From Pratylenchus scribneri (Eukaryota; Nematoda; Chromadorea; Rhabditida; Pratylenchidae), in assembly GCA_030063045.1 (NCBI GenBank), contig JAQSEB010000126.1, forward strand, positions 248,001 through 312,000: a DNA stretch of 64,000 nt. Reading direction: 5' to 3'. The number at the start of each line of letters is the position of its first letter. The first letter of the stretch is position 1. Below are positions 46,101-56,227 of this stretch, one piece after another. Both the position numbers and the translations under genes were made by a program. The notes under the pieces were generated by a model. It ran no database searches, was not told the origin of the DNA, and saw only the letters and a list, made by a program, of their open reading frames with translations.

Positions 46101-49100
46101 ATATGGATGAATTGAATAAAAATAATGTGACGTTCGCCTGTAGAATTTGATGGAGAATACGATGGAAATAAAAAAATTCCAAAAAGTTCAAAATGTAGGT
46201 CATAAAATGTTTCATACCCCTTAAATACTCTATTATGGATATAATATATTTAAAAATTCATGAAAAATCAATATGGATGAATTGAATAAAAATAAACTGA
46301 CGTTCGCCTGTAGAATTTGATGGAGAATACGATGGAAATAAAAAATTCCAAAAAGTTCAAAATCTAGGTCATAAAATGTTTCATACCCCTTAAATACTCT
46401 ATTATGGATATAATATATTTAAAAATTCATAAAAAAATCAATATTTAGGAATTGAATAAAAATAAACTGACGTTCGCCTGTAGAATTTGATGGAGAATAC
46501 GATGGAAATAAAAAAATTCCAAAAAGTTCAAAATCTAGGTCATAAAATGTTTCATACCCCTTAAATACTCTATTATGGATATAATATATTTAAAAATTCA
46601 TGAAAAATCAATATGGATGAATTGAATAAAAATAAACTGACGTTCGCCTGTAGAATTTGATGGAGAATACGATGGAAATAAAAAATTCCAAAAAGTTCAA
46701 AACCTAGGTCATAAAATGTTTCATACCCCTTAAATACTCTATTATGGATATAATATATTTAAAAATTCATGAAAAATCAATATGGATGAATTGAATAAAA
46801 ATAAACTGACGTTCGCCTGTAGAATTTGATGGAGAATACGATGGAAATAAAAAAATTCCAAAAAGTTCAAAATCTAGGTCATAAAATGTTTCATACCCCT
46901 TAAATACTCTATTATGGATATAATATATTTAAAAATTCATAAAAAAATCAATATGGATGAATTGAATAAAAATAAACTGACGTTCGCCTGTAGAATTTGA
47001 TGGAGAATACGATGGAAATAAAAAAATTCCAAAAAGTTCAAAATCTAGGTCATAAAATGTTTCATACCCCTTAAATACTCTATTATGGATATAATATATT
47101 TAAAAATTCATAAAAAAATCAATATGGATGAATTGAATAAAAATAAACTGACGTTCGCCTGTAGAATTTGATGGAGAATACGATGGAAATAAAAAAATTC
47201 CAAAAAGTTCAAAATCTAGGTCATAAAATGTTTCATACCCCTTAAATACTCTATTATGGATATAATATATTTAAAAATTCATAAAAAAATCAATATTTAG
47301 GAATTGAATAAAAATAAAATGACGTTCGCCTGTAGAATTTGATGGAGAATACGATGGAAATAAAAAAAATTCCAAAAAGTTCAAAATCTAGGTCATAAAA
47401 TGTTTCATACCCCTTAAATACTCTATTATGGATATAATATATTTAAAAATTCATGAAAAATCAATATGGATGAATTGAATAAAAATAAAATGACGTTCGC
47501 CTGTAGAATTTGATGGAGAATACGATGGAAATAAAAAAATTCCAAAAAGTTCAAAATCTAGGTCATAAAATGTTTCATACCCCTTAAATACTCTATTATG
47601 GATATAATATATTTAAAAATTCATAAAAAAATCAATATTTAGGAATTGAATAAAAATAAAATGACGTTCGCCTGTAGAATTTGATGGAGAATACGATGGA
47701 AATAAAAAAATTCCAAAAAGTTCAAAATCTAGGTCATAAAATGTTTCATACCCCTTAAATACTCTATTATGGATATAATATATTTAAAAATTCATAAAAA
47801 AATCAATATTTAGGAATTGAATAAAAATAAAATGACGTTCGCCTGTAGAATTTGATGGAGAATACGATGGAAATAAAAAAAATTCCAAAAAGTTCAAAAT
47901 CTAGGTCATAAAATGTTTCATACCCCTTAAATACTCTATTATGGATATAATATATTTAAAAATTCATGAAAAATCAATATGGATGAATTGAATAAAAATA
48001 ATGTGACGTTCGCCTGTAGAATTTGATGGAGAATACGATGGAAATAAAAAAATTCCAAAAAGTTCAAAATCTAGGTCATAAAATGTTTCATACCCCTTAA
48101 ATACTCTATTATGGATATAATATATTTAAAAATTCATAAAAAAATCAATATTTAGGAATTGAATAAAAATAAAATGACGTTCGCCTGTAGAATTTGATGG
48201 AGAATACGATGGAAATAAAAAAATTCCAAAAAGTTCAAAATCTAGGTCATAAAATGTTTCATACCCCTTAAATACTCTATTATGGATATAATATATTTAA
48301 AAATTCATAAAAAAATCAATATTTAGGAATTGAATAAAAATAAAATGACGTTCGCCTGTAGAATTTGATGGAGAATACGATGGAAATAAAAAAATTCCAA
48401 AAAGTTCAAAATCTAGGTCATAAAATGTTTCATACCCCTTAAATACTCTATTATGGATATAATATATTTAAAAATTCATAAAAAAATCAATATTTAGGAA
48501 TTGAATAAAAATAAAATGACGTTCGCCTGTAGAATTTGATGGAAAATACGATGGAAATAAAAAAATTCCAAAAAGTTCAAAATCTAGGTCATAAAATGTT
48601 TCATACCCCTTAAATACTCTATTATGGATATAATATATTTAAAAATTCATAAAAAAATCAATATTTAGGAATTGAATAAAAATAAAATGACGTTCGCCTG
48701 TAGAATTTGATGGAGAATACGATGGAAATAAAAAAATTCCAAAAAGTTCAAAATCTAGGTCATAAAATGTTTCATACCCCTTAAATACTCTATTATGGAT
48801 ATAATATATTTAAAAATTCATAAAAAAATCAATATTTAGGAATTGAATAAAAATAATGTGACGTTCGCCTGTAGAATTTGATGGAGAATACGATGGAAAT
48901 AAAAAAATTCCAAAAAGTTCAAAATCTAGGTCATAAAATGTTTCATACCCCTTAAATACTCTATTATGGATATAATATATTTAAAAATTCATGAAAAATC
49001 AATATGGATGAATTGAATAAAAATAAACTGACGTTCGCCTGTAGAATTTGATGGAGAATACGATGGAAATAAAAAAATTCCAAAAAGTTCAAAATCTAGG

Positions 49101-49140
49101 TCATAAAATGTTTCATACCCCTTAAATACCCCATATATGG
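43161..49140. repeat. Higher-order repeat marked by CCCCATATATGGCTATTATA monomers (17- and 18-mer units)
   Basis: A divergent monomer in which ACTCTATTATGGATATAATATA is replaced by CCCCATATATGGCTATTATAA occurs at 43161, 46057 and 49129, spaced 2896 bp (17 monomers) and 3072 bp (18 monomers). Each is followed by an ATAATGTGACG segment and then an AAAATGTAGG (G for C) change, so the whole context is repeated. A six-A tract (AATAAAAAATTCC) is shared by the first two units but not the third. GATGGAAAATACG at 42571 and 48539 adds an offset of 5968 bp, the sum of both periods. A fourth copy of the CCCCATATATG start lies at 53908, at the end of the array. Confidence 0.82.
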
Positions 49141-52100
49141 CTATTATAAATTTAAAAATTCATGAAAAATCAATATGGATGAATTGAATAAAAATAATGT
49201 GACGTTCGCCTGTAGAATTTGATGGAGAATACGATGGAAATAAAAAAATTCCAAAAAGTTCAAAATGTAGGTCATAAAATGTTTCATACCCCTTAAATAC
49301 TCTATTATGGATATAATATATTTAAAAATTCATGAAAAATCAATATGGATAAATTGAATAAAAATAAACTGACGTTCGCCTGTAGAATTTGATGGAGAAT
49401 ACGATGGAAATAAAAAAATTCCAAAAAGTTCAAAATCTAGGTCATAAAATGTTTCATACCCCTTAAATACTCTATTATGGATATAATATATTTAAAAATT
49501 CATAAAAAAATCAATATTTAGGAATTGAATAAAAATAAACTGACGTTCGCCTGTAGAATTTGATGGAGAATACGATGGAAATAAAAAAATTCCAAAAAGT
49601 TCAAAATCTAGGTCATAAAATGTTTCATACCCCTTAAATACTCTATTATGGATATAATATATTTAAAAATTCATGAAAAATCAATATGGATGAATTGAAT
49701 AAAAATAAACTGACGTTCGCCTGTAGAATTTGATGGAGAATACGATGGAAATAAAAAAATTCCAAAAAGTTCAAAACCTAGGTCATAAAATGTTTCATAC
49801 CCCTTAAATACTCTATTATGGATATAATATATTTAAAAATTCATGAAAAATCAATATGGATGAATTGAATAAAAATAAACTGACGTTCGCCTGTAGAATT
49901 TGATGGAGAATACGATGGAAATAAAAAAATTCCAAAAAGTTCAAAATCTAGGTCATAAAATGTTTCATACCCCTTAAATACTCTATTATGGATATAATAT
50001 ATTTAAAAATTCATAAAAAAATCAATATGGATGAATTGAATAAAAATAAACTGACGTTCGCCTGTAGAATTTGATGGAGAATACGATGGAAATAAAAAAA
50101 TTCCAAAAAGTTCAAAATCTAGGTCATAAAATGTTTCATACCCCTTAAATACTCTATTATGGATATAATATATTTAAAAATTCATAAAAAAATCAATATG
50201 GATGAATTGAATAAAAATAAACTGACGTTCGCCTGTAGAATTTGATGGAGAATACGATGGAAATAAAAAAATTCCAAAAAGTTCAAAATCTAGGTCATAA
50301 AATGTTTCATACCCCTTAAATACTCTATTATGGATATAATATATTTAAAAATTCATAAAAAAATCAATATTTAGGAATTGAATAAAAATAAAATGACGTT
50401 CGCCTGTAGAATTTGATGGAGAATACGAGGGAAATAAAAAAATTCCAAAAAGTTCAAAACCTAGGTCATAAAATGTTTCATACCCCTTAAATACTCTATT
50501 ATGGATATAATATATTTAAAAATTCATGAAAAATCAATATGGATGAATTGAATAAAAATAAACTGACGTTCGCCTGTAGAATTTGATGGAGAATACGATG
50601 GAAATAAAAAAATTCCAAAAAGTTCAAAATCTAGCTCATAAAATGTTTCATACCCCTTAAATACTCTATTATGGATATAATATATTTAAAAATTCATAAA
50701 AAAATCAATATTTAGGAATTGAATAAAAATAAACTGACGTTCGCCTGTAGAATTTGATGGAGAATACGATGGAAATAAAAAAATTCCAAAAAGTTCAAAA
50801 TCTAGGTCATAAAATGTTTCATACCCCTTAAATACTCTATTATGGATATAATATATTTAAAAATTCATAAAAAAATCAATATTTAGGAATTGAATAAAAA
50901 TAAAATGACGTTCGCCTGTAGAATTTGATGGAGAATACGATGGAAATAAAAAAATTCCAAAAAGTTCAAAATCTAGGTCATAAAATGTTTCATACCCCTT
51001 AAATACTCTATTATGGATATAATATATTTAAAAATTCATAAAAAAATCAATATTTAGGAATTGAATAAAAATAAAATGACGTTCGCCTGTAGAATTTGAT
51101 GGAGAATACGATGGAAATAAAAAAATTCCAAAAAGTTCAAAACCTAGGTCATAAAATGTTTCATACCCCTTAAATACTCTATTATGGATATAATATATTT
51201 AAAAATTCATGAAAAATCAATATGGATGAATTGAATAAAAATAAACTGACGTTCGCCTGTAGAATTTGATGGAGAATACGATGGAAATAAAAAAATTCCA
51301 AAAAGTTCAAAATCTAGGTCATAAAATGTTTCATACCCCTTAAATACTCTATTATGGATATAATATATTTAAAAATTCATAAAAAAAATCAATATGGATG
51401 AATTGAATAAAAATAAACTGACGTTCGCCTGTAGAATTTGATGGAGAATACGATGGAAATAAAAAAAATTCCAAAAAGTTCAAAATCTAGGTCATAAAAT
51501 GTTTCATACCCCTTAAATACTCTATTATGGATATAATATATTTAAAAATTCATAAAAAAATCAATATGGATGAATTGAATAAAAATAAACTGACGTTCGC
51601 CTGTAGAATTTGATGGAGAATAAGATGGAAATAAAAAAATTCCAAAAAGTTCAAAATCTAGGTCATAAAATGTTTCATACCCCTTAAATACTCTATTATG
51701 GATATAATATATTTAAAAATTCATGAAAAATCAATATGGATGAATTGAATAAAAATAAACTGACGTTCGCCTGTAGAATTTGATGGAGAATACGATGGAA
51801 ATAAAAAAATTCCAAAAAGTTCAAAATCTAGGTCATAAAATGTTTCATACCCCTTAAATACTCTATTATGGATATAATATATTTAAAAATTCATAAAAAA
51901 ATCAATATGGATGAATTGAATAAAAATAAACTGACGTTCGCCTGTAGAATTTGATGGAGAATACGATGGAAATAAAAAATTCCAAAAAGTTCAAAATCTA
52001 GGTCATAAAATGTTTCATACCCCTTAAATACTCTATTATGGATATAATATATTTAAAAATTCATAAAAAAATCAATATGGATGAATTGAATAAAAATAAA

Positions 52101-53907
52101 CTGACGTTCGCCTGTAGAATTTGATGGAGAATACGATGGAAATAAAAAAATTCCAAAAAGTTCAAAATCTAGGTCATAAAATGTTTCATACCCCTTAAAT
52201 ACTCTATTATGGATATAATATATTTAAAAATTCATGAAAAATCAATATGGATGAATTGAATAAAAATAAACTGACGTTCGCCTGTAGAATTTGATGGAGA
52301 ATACGATGGAAATAAAAAAATTCCAAAAAGTTCAAAATCTAGGTCATAAAATGTTTCATACCCCTTAAATACTCTATTATGGATATAATATATTTAAAAA
52401 TTCATAAAAAAATCAATATTTAGGAATTGAATAAAAATAAACTGACGTTCGCCTGTAGAATTTGATGGAGAATACGATGGAAATAAAAAAATTCCAAAAA
52501 GTTCAAAATCTAGGTCATAAAATGTTTCATACCCCTTAAATACTCTATTATGGATATAATATATTTAAAAATTCATGAAAAATCAATATGGATGAATTGA
52601 ATAAAAATAAACTGACGTTCGCCTGTAGAATTTGATGGAGAATACGATGGAAATAAAAAAATTCCAAAAAGTTCAAAACCTAGGTCATAAAATGTTTCAT
52701 ACCCCTTAAATACTCTATTATGGATATAATATATTTAAAAATTCATGAAAAATCAATATGGATGAATTGAATAAAAATAAACGGACGTTCGCCTGTAGAA
52801 TTTGATGGAGAATACGATGGAAATAAAAAAATTCCAAAAAGTTCAAAATCTAGGTCATAAAATGTTTCATACCCCTTAAATACTCTATTATGGATATAAT
52901 ATATTTAAAAATTCATAAAAAAATCAATATTTAGGAATTGGATAAAAATTAAATGACCTTCGCCTGTAGAATTTGATGGAAAATACGATGGAAATAAAAA
53001 AATTCCAAAAAGTTCAAAATCTAGGTCATAAAATGTTTCATACCCCTTAAATACTCTATTATGGATATAATATATTTAAAAATTCATAAAAAAATCAATA
53101 TTTAGGAATTGAATAAAAATAAAATGACGTTCGCCTGTAGAATTTGATGGAGAATACGATGGAAATAAAAAAATTCCAAAAAGTTCAAAATCTAGGTCAT
53201 AAAATGTTTCATACCCCTTAAATACTCTATTACGGATATAATATATTTAAAAATTCATAAAAAAATCAATATTTAGGAATTGAATAAAAATAATGTGACG
53301 TTCGCCTGTAGAATTTGATGGAGAATACGATGGAAATAAAAAAATTCCAAAAAGTTCAAAATCTAGGTCATAAAATGTTTCATACCCCTTAAATACTCTA
53401 TTATGGATATAATATATTTAAAAATTCATAAAAAAATCAATATGGATGAATTGAATAAAAATAAACTGACGTTCGCCTGTAGAATTTGATGGAGAATACG
53501 ATGGAAATAAAAAAATTCCAAAAAGTTCAAAATCTAGGTCATAAAATGTTTCATACCCCTTAAATACTCTATTATGGATATAATATATTTAAAAATTCAT
53601 AAAAAAATCAATATGGATGAATTGAATAAAAATAAACTGACGTTCGCCTGTAGAATTTGATGGAGAATACGATGGAAATAAAAAAATTCCAAAAAGTTCA
53701 AAATCTAGGTCATAAAATGTTTCATACCCCTTAAATACTCTATTATGGATATAATATATTTAAAAATTCATGAAAAATCAATATGGATGAATTGAATAAA
53801 AATAAACTGACGTTCGCCTGTAGAATTTGATGGAGAATACGATGGAAATAAAAAAATTCCAAAAAGTTCAAAATCTAGGTCATAAAATGTTTCATACCCC
53901 TTAAATA

Positions 53908-53924
53908 CCCCATATATGAGCAGC
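53908..53924. mobile_element. Satellite/element junction (left insertion boundary)
   Basis: The array reads TTAAATACCCCATATATG and then leaves the repeat. The same CCCCATATATG occurs in three internal monomers (43161, 46057, 49129), where it continues GCTATTATAAATT. Here it continues AGCAGCATTTAG. The breakpoint is therefore 53918/53919, inside a variant monomer. Polinton ends are known to start with AG and to make short (about 6 bp) target duplications, which agrees with the AG at 53919. The matching right junction is not in the window, so the target duplication cannot be seen. Confidence 0.65.
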
Positions 53925-53993
53925 ATTTAGTACAGTTTTGGGTACCTAAAAATCGATAATCCACAGCCCTATCCTAAAGCACTACTTTATAAG

Positions 53994-54027
53994 ATTGACC
54001 CCAAAGGGGTCAATTAATTAATTGACC
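53994..54027. repeat. Two nested palindromes sharing a GGTCAA arm
   Basis: ATTGACCCC-AAA-GGGGTCAAT (53994-54014) is a perfect inverted repeat with 9-bp arms and a 3-nt loop. Its right arm is also the left arm of GGTCAATTAATTAATTGACC (54008-54027), a perfect 20-bp palindrome. The result is three alternating TTGACC/GGTCAA half-sites within 34 bp, about 75 bp from the presumed element tip. The GGGGTCAATT half-site recurs at 55523, just upstream of the ATPase start. Possible roles are a binding site for an integrase or a regulator, or a foldback at the replication end. None can be proven here. Confidence 0.8.
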
Positions 54028-54127
54028 ATTTAATTAATTTTTAATTAATTTTCTTGACACAATCTTTATAATTAATTTTTAATAAATAAATAATAATAAA
54101 ATAATAAATTTTATAAAATAAAAATTC
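54013..54127. other. Almost pure A+T stretch next to the element end
   Basis: About 115 bp made mostly of TTAATTAATTTTTAATTAATT and AATAAATAATAATAAAATAATAAATT runs, interrupted only by a few C/G bases (TTGACC, CTTGACAC). There is no open frame. It separates the palindromes from the tRNA-like relic and may be an easily melted or non-coding terminal region. Confidence 0.7.
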
Positions 54128-54206
54128 CCAACCCCGACCGGGAATTGAACCCGGCCACCCACAAATCCATAGCCTTCACCTTTCGACTATTCAGCCAATT
54201 GATGAG
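54128..54206 (-). pseudogene. tRNA-like relic (A box and B box, no acceptor pairing)
   Basis: Read on the minus strand, 54197-54184 gives TGGCTGAATAGTCG, a good A-box/D-arm match, and 54151-54141 gives GGTTCAATTCC, a good B box. The T arm is a perfect 5-bp stem (CCGGG/CCCGG) followed by a 7-nt acceptor-like TCGGGGT. The nucleotides expected to pair with that acceptor (CATCAAT, near 54204-54198) do not pair, the D loop is too long, and no regular anticodon stem is evident. It looks like a decayed tRNA or a tRNA-derived Pol III element rather than a working tRNA. No T-run terminator directly follows on the minus strand, so function is doubtful. No anticodon is assigned. Confidence 0.45.
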
Positions 54207-54347
54207 GGAACATTCAATTTTGCCCATATACCCACCCAACCAATTCTCTTCCTTCCCACAACATCCCGCTCCAGCATTTCTCTCTCTCTCTGCATCTCAT
54301 ATGCATCCTGTCCTTCAATTAAAAATGATGGAGAGGAAAACAACAAA

Positions 54348-54378
54348 GGGAGGGGGATAGATGATTAGGGGATGGGGG
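54348..54378 (+). other. G-rich tract with quadruplex potential
   Basis: Four G-runs on the plus strand (GGG, GGGGG, GGGG, GGGGG) lie within 31 bp with loops of 1, 11 and 2 nt. The tract sits about 100 bp upstream of the first gene, in otherwise AT-rich DNA. One loop is long, so folding is only possible, not certain. Confidence 0.45.
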
Positions 54379-54474
54379 ATACATTGGGAAGACAGTCAGT
54401 AATTATCTAGAGGAGGAGGAAAAATTGATTTTATTTCTCAAATCCATCCAAAAAAAAATTTTATCCCTAAAAAC

Positions 54475-55404
54475 ATGTCTCGTCCAATTTATTGCTTACA
54501 AAAACTGGGCAAAATACCATATCAAGATCCAGTGGATAATGTAAGACCACCTACATCAAATATGCATTCAATGAAGCGTTCAAAATCGCTTCCTCTGCAA
54601 GATTCAAAATCATTTCAAAAATTTTTCTCCATCGAACGATTCGAAATGGCAAAAATAACAGCGATGAAACCCATGCAAGAATTCCTCAAAACTGGGAAAA
54701 TTACTTCTGACATTGAATATTCTTTGACCTGGGATCATTTTTTACGAAATGGTGCTTTGGAGAGCAAATTCAAGGAATTAAAACTTCCTGAGCAATTCAA
54801 GTTCAAGGGCTATCCGGAATTTTTCGTCGAAGATTTGATTTATGATATTGCAACAGGGTATTTTTATTCATTCCATAAAATTATTCTTTTTTACATACAT
54901 AGTGATCCAAACGGAGTTTTGGATTTGATCGAATTCCGACTTGCTACGGAGCGCACCACTCCTATGATTGTCGACTTGTGGGAAGCTTACGCATTCCCTC
55001 GCCGTCCACTTCCAAAAAGCAAATTACAAAAAATTTTTATATTAAAGAAAACATTTTTAGAAGGAGGAAGATGTACATATGCCGGAAAGAAAATGATTAT
55101 TCTTCCGGGACGTGTGGAAACACCACCAGAAGCATGGCACGATGGGGACGTTTATTTTTTGCCTGGAAAGCAGCTTCTGGAATTTGGAATACGAAATGGC
55201 AAATTCCAATTCGATATATGCATCAATTTTCCATTTTTGGCTGGCCGATCCTTGACTGAAGGCTTACGTATCCAAAAACGCAAATGGGTTCAGCTAAAAA
55301 ATATATTTTATTTTTACAAACATCTTTTTAAGAATCCCCAAAATGCCCATGAGGAGCCATGTTGTTCTTGTTCTTCAACAAAGAACAAAGAGAATGAGAA
55401 TTGA
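54475..55404 (+). CDS. Unrecognised 309-aa protein, first gene of the block
   Basis: I do not recognise a family. The frame runs from ATG (after CCTAAAAAC) to TGA. The N-terminus is basic and serine-rich (residues about 32-46), followed by a mixed helical region (60-125). The middle and C-terminal part is rich in aromatic and beta-type residues (about 200-265), and the tail is Cys-rich with a charged end (CCSCSSTKNKENEN). Residues about 129-143 (YFYSFHKIILFYIHS) are unlike their surroundings and coincide with a possible 45-bp in-frame intron (54858-54902). If spliced, the protein would be 294 aa. It precedes the packaging ATPase by 137 bp in the same direction. Its position suggests an element-specific accessory or structural gene. 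Alternatively it is a captured host gene. Confidence 0.6.
   Translation: MSRPIYCLQKLGKIPYQDPVDNVRPPTSNMHSMKRSKSLPLQDSKSFQKFFSIERFEMAKITAMKPMQEFLKTGKITSDIEYSLTWDHFLRNGALESKFKELKLPEQFKFKGYPEFFVEDLIYDIATGYFYSFHKIILFYIHSDPNGVLDLIEFRLATERTTPMIVDLWEAYAFPRRPLPKSKLQKIFILKKTFLEGGRCTYAGKKMIILPGRVETPPEAWHDGDVYFLPGKQLLEFGIRNGKFQFDICINFPFLAGRSLTEGLRIQKRKWVQLKNIFYFYKHLFKNPQNAHEEPCCSCSSTKNKENEN
54858..54902 (+). other. Candidate 45-nt intron inside the 309-aa gene
   Basis: The segment starts GTATTTTTAT and ends TTTTTTACATACATAG, so it has GT...AG ends, a T-rich 3' part and very high A+T content. It is 45 nt long, in frame and free of stops, so ORF callers read through it. Removing it joins ...DIATG to DPNGVLDL and deletes an odd hydrophobic stretch. 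Introns this short are common in nematodes and a few other animals. Without RNA data it stays a candidate. Confidence 0.4.
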
Positions 55405-55500
55405 AGAATTTAATGTGCGCGCATTATCAAATCAAATAATGACATTTTGATTTTTTGGATAAAAAATTGTTAACATTTTTTTTAGCTTAATCAAAGGAAG

Positions 55501-55511
55501 TCTATTTAAGC
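55501..55511 (+). promoter_or_regulatory. TATA-like motif before the ATPase gene
   Basis: GTCTATTTAAGC lies 41 bp upstream of the ATPase ATG at 55542 and resembles the better TATA motifs before the major capsid gene and at 63059. It sits just upstream of a GGGGTCAATT half-site (55523-55532) identical to the palindrome arm near the element end. The intergenic region 55405-55541 contains no gene. Confidence 0.4.
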
Positions 55512-55541
55512 AATCATTCAGTGGGGTCAATTCTTTAAAAA

Positions 55542-56159
55542 ATGTTCTTTTCACCCTTCACTCTAATATTGGCCGGAGCCACTGGCTCTGGAAAAACCCA
55601 ATGGTTATTGAAATTCCTCAAACATAGAAAAGAATTGATCGATCCGCCACCCCAAAAGGTGCTCTATTGTTATGGGGAATTAAATGACTCGATAATGCGC
55701 TTGAAAACCGAAGAGGGAGTGGAAACGCATAATGGTGTTCCTGATGAGGAAATGATAAAATCCCAACCCAAACCATTGCTTCTCATTTTGGATGACCTAA
55801 TGCTGGACACAAAAAATGATTTCCTTGACCTCCTTTTCACTCGTGGATCCCATAATTGGAATACCAGTATTGTGTTTGTGACTCAATCCATATTTGGAAG
55901 GAATATTCGTACAGCACGGAGCAATTCCCACATGCTTGTTTTGATGCGTAGCCCCTCCTCACAATTGCAATCAAAAACAATTGGTTCACAGCTGTTTCCC
56001 CGAAGATTGAATTATTTTTTGGAAGCTTGGACAGATGCCACTCATGAACCCTTTTCATATTTGGTCATCAATATGCACCCAAATGCACCGGAATATTTAC
56101 GTTTATCCACCGACATATTCCCTGGGGAAAACCAAAAAATTTATCTTCCCATTGATTGA
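55542..56159 (+). CDS. FtsK/HerA-type genome-packaging ATPase
   Basis: A 205-aa P-loop ATPase of the A32/FtsK-HerA packaging class found in Polintons, adintoviruses and other double-jelly-roll DNA viruses. It would pump genome DNA into preformed capsids. Walker A is GATGSGKT at residues 12-19. Walker B is LLLILDD at 79-85, ending in the paired acidic residues. A sensor-like VFVTQS with Gln115 follows about 30 residues later. The length is normal for Polinton ATPases. ATG 55542 is the only sensible start because Walker A begins 12 residues in. The gene stands alone between a TATA-like motif at 55501 and a strong one at 56181. No frame damage is seen, and both nucleotide-binding motifs look intact. 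Confidence 0.93.
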   Translation: MFFSPFTLILAGATGSGKTQWLLKFLKHRKELIDPPPQKVLYCYGELNDSIMRLKTEEGVETHNGVPDEEMIKSQPKPLLLILDDLMLDTKNDFLDLLFTRGSHNWNTSIVFVTQSIFGRNIRTARSNSHMLVLMRSPSSQLQSKTIGSQLFPRRLNYFLEAWTDATHEPFSYLVINMHPNAPEYLRLSTDIFPGENQKIYLPID

Positions 56160-56180
56160 TTGATTGAAGACCATACGGGA

Positions 56181-56191
56181 CTATATAAATA
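56181..56191 (+). promoter_or_regulatory. TATA box before the small-protein/integrase block
   Basis: CTATATAAATA lies 47 bp upstream of the ATG at 56228, in the 68-bp gap after the ATPase stop. An AATAAA at 56200 in the same gap could serve as the polyadenylation signal of the upstream gene. The gap thus may hold both the end of one transcript and the start of the next. Confidence 0.55.
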
Positions 56192-56227
56192 CAAAAATCA
56201 ATAAAAAAAATTCCCATCCGAAATAGA

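Larger units (their letters stand above)
1..53918. repeat. Satellite DNA array, 170-172 bp monomer, about 315 copies
   Basis: A continuous head-to-tail tandem array with no spacers and no foreign insertion. Taking TAAAATGTTTCATACCCC as monomer start, the first lengths are 172, 171, 170 and 171 bp. Type A monomers (171 bp) carry ATAAAAAAATCAATATTTAGG followed by AAAATGACG. Type B monomers (170 bp) carry ATGAAAAATCAATATGGATG followed by AAACTGACG. Apart from these two blocks and A-tract length changes, monomers differ by only a few scattered substitutions. The monomer is roughly three-quarters A+T, with one GC-richer core (GACGTTCGCCTGTAG). There is no coding capacity. Such homogeneous arrays are typical of centromeric or other heterochromatic satellites. 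Which of these it is cannot be told from sequence alone. The array runs off the left edge of the window. Confidence 0.98.

Noticed and set aside
1..53918. CRISPR-like array
   Set aside because: The whole 170-bp unit is repeated without unique spacers, and the context is eukaryotic.
1..53918. CENP-B box in the satellite core (GTTCGCCTGTAG)
   Set aside because: It shares TTCG but lacks the required downstream A and CGGG positions, so it does not match the box.
54145..54360. 71-codon plus-strand open frame
   Set aside because: It starts inside the tRNA-like relic, is low-complexity in its middle and shows no family features.
54978..55259. 93-codon alternate frame in the first gene
   Set aside because: It is fully contained in the longer 309-aa frame, with Trp/Arg-rich shadow composition.
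55837..56058. Minus-strand open frame within the ATPase gene
   Set aside because: Shadow of the well-supported plus-strand ATPase. The same applies to the minus-strand and alternate-frame ORFs between 56198 and 62677.
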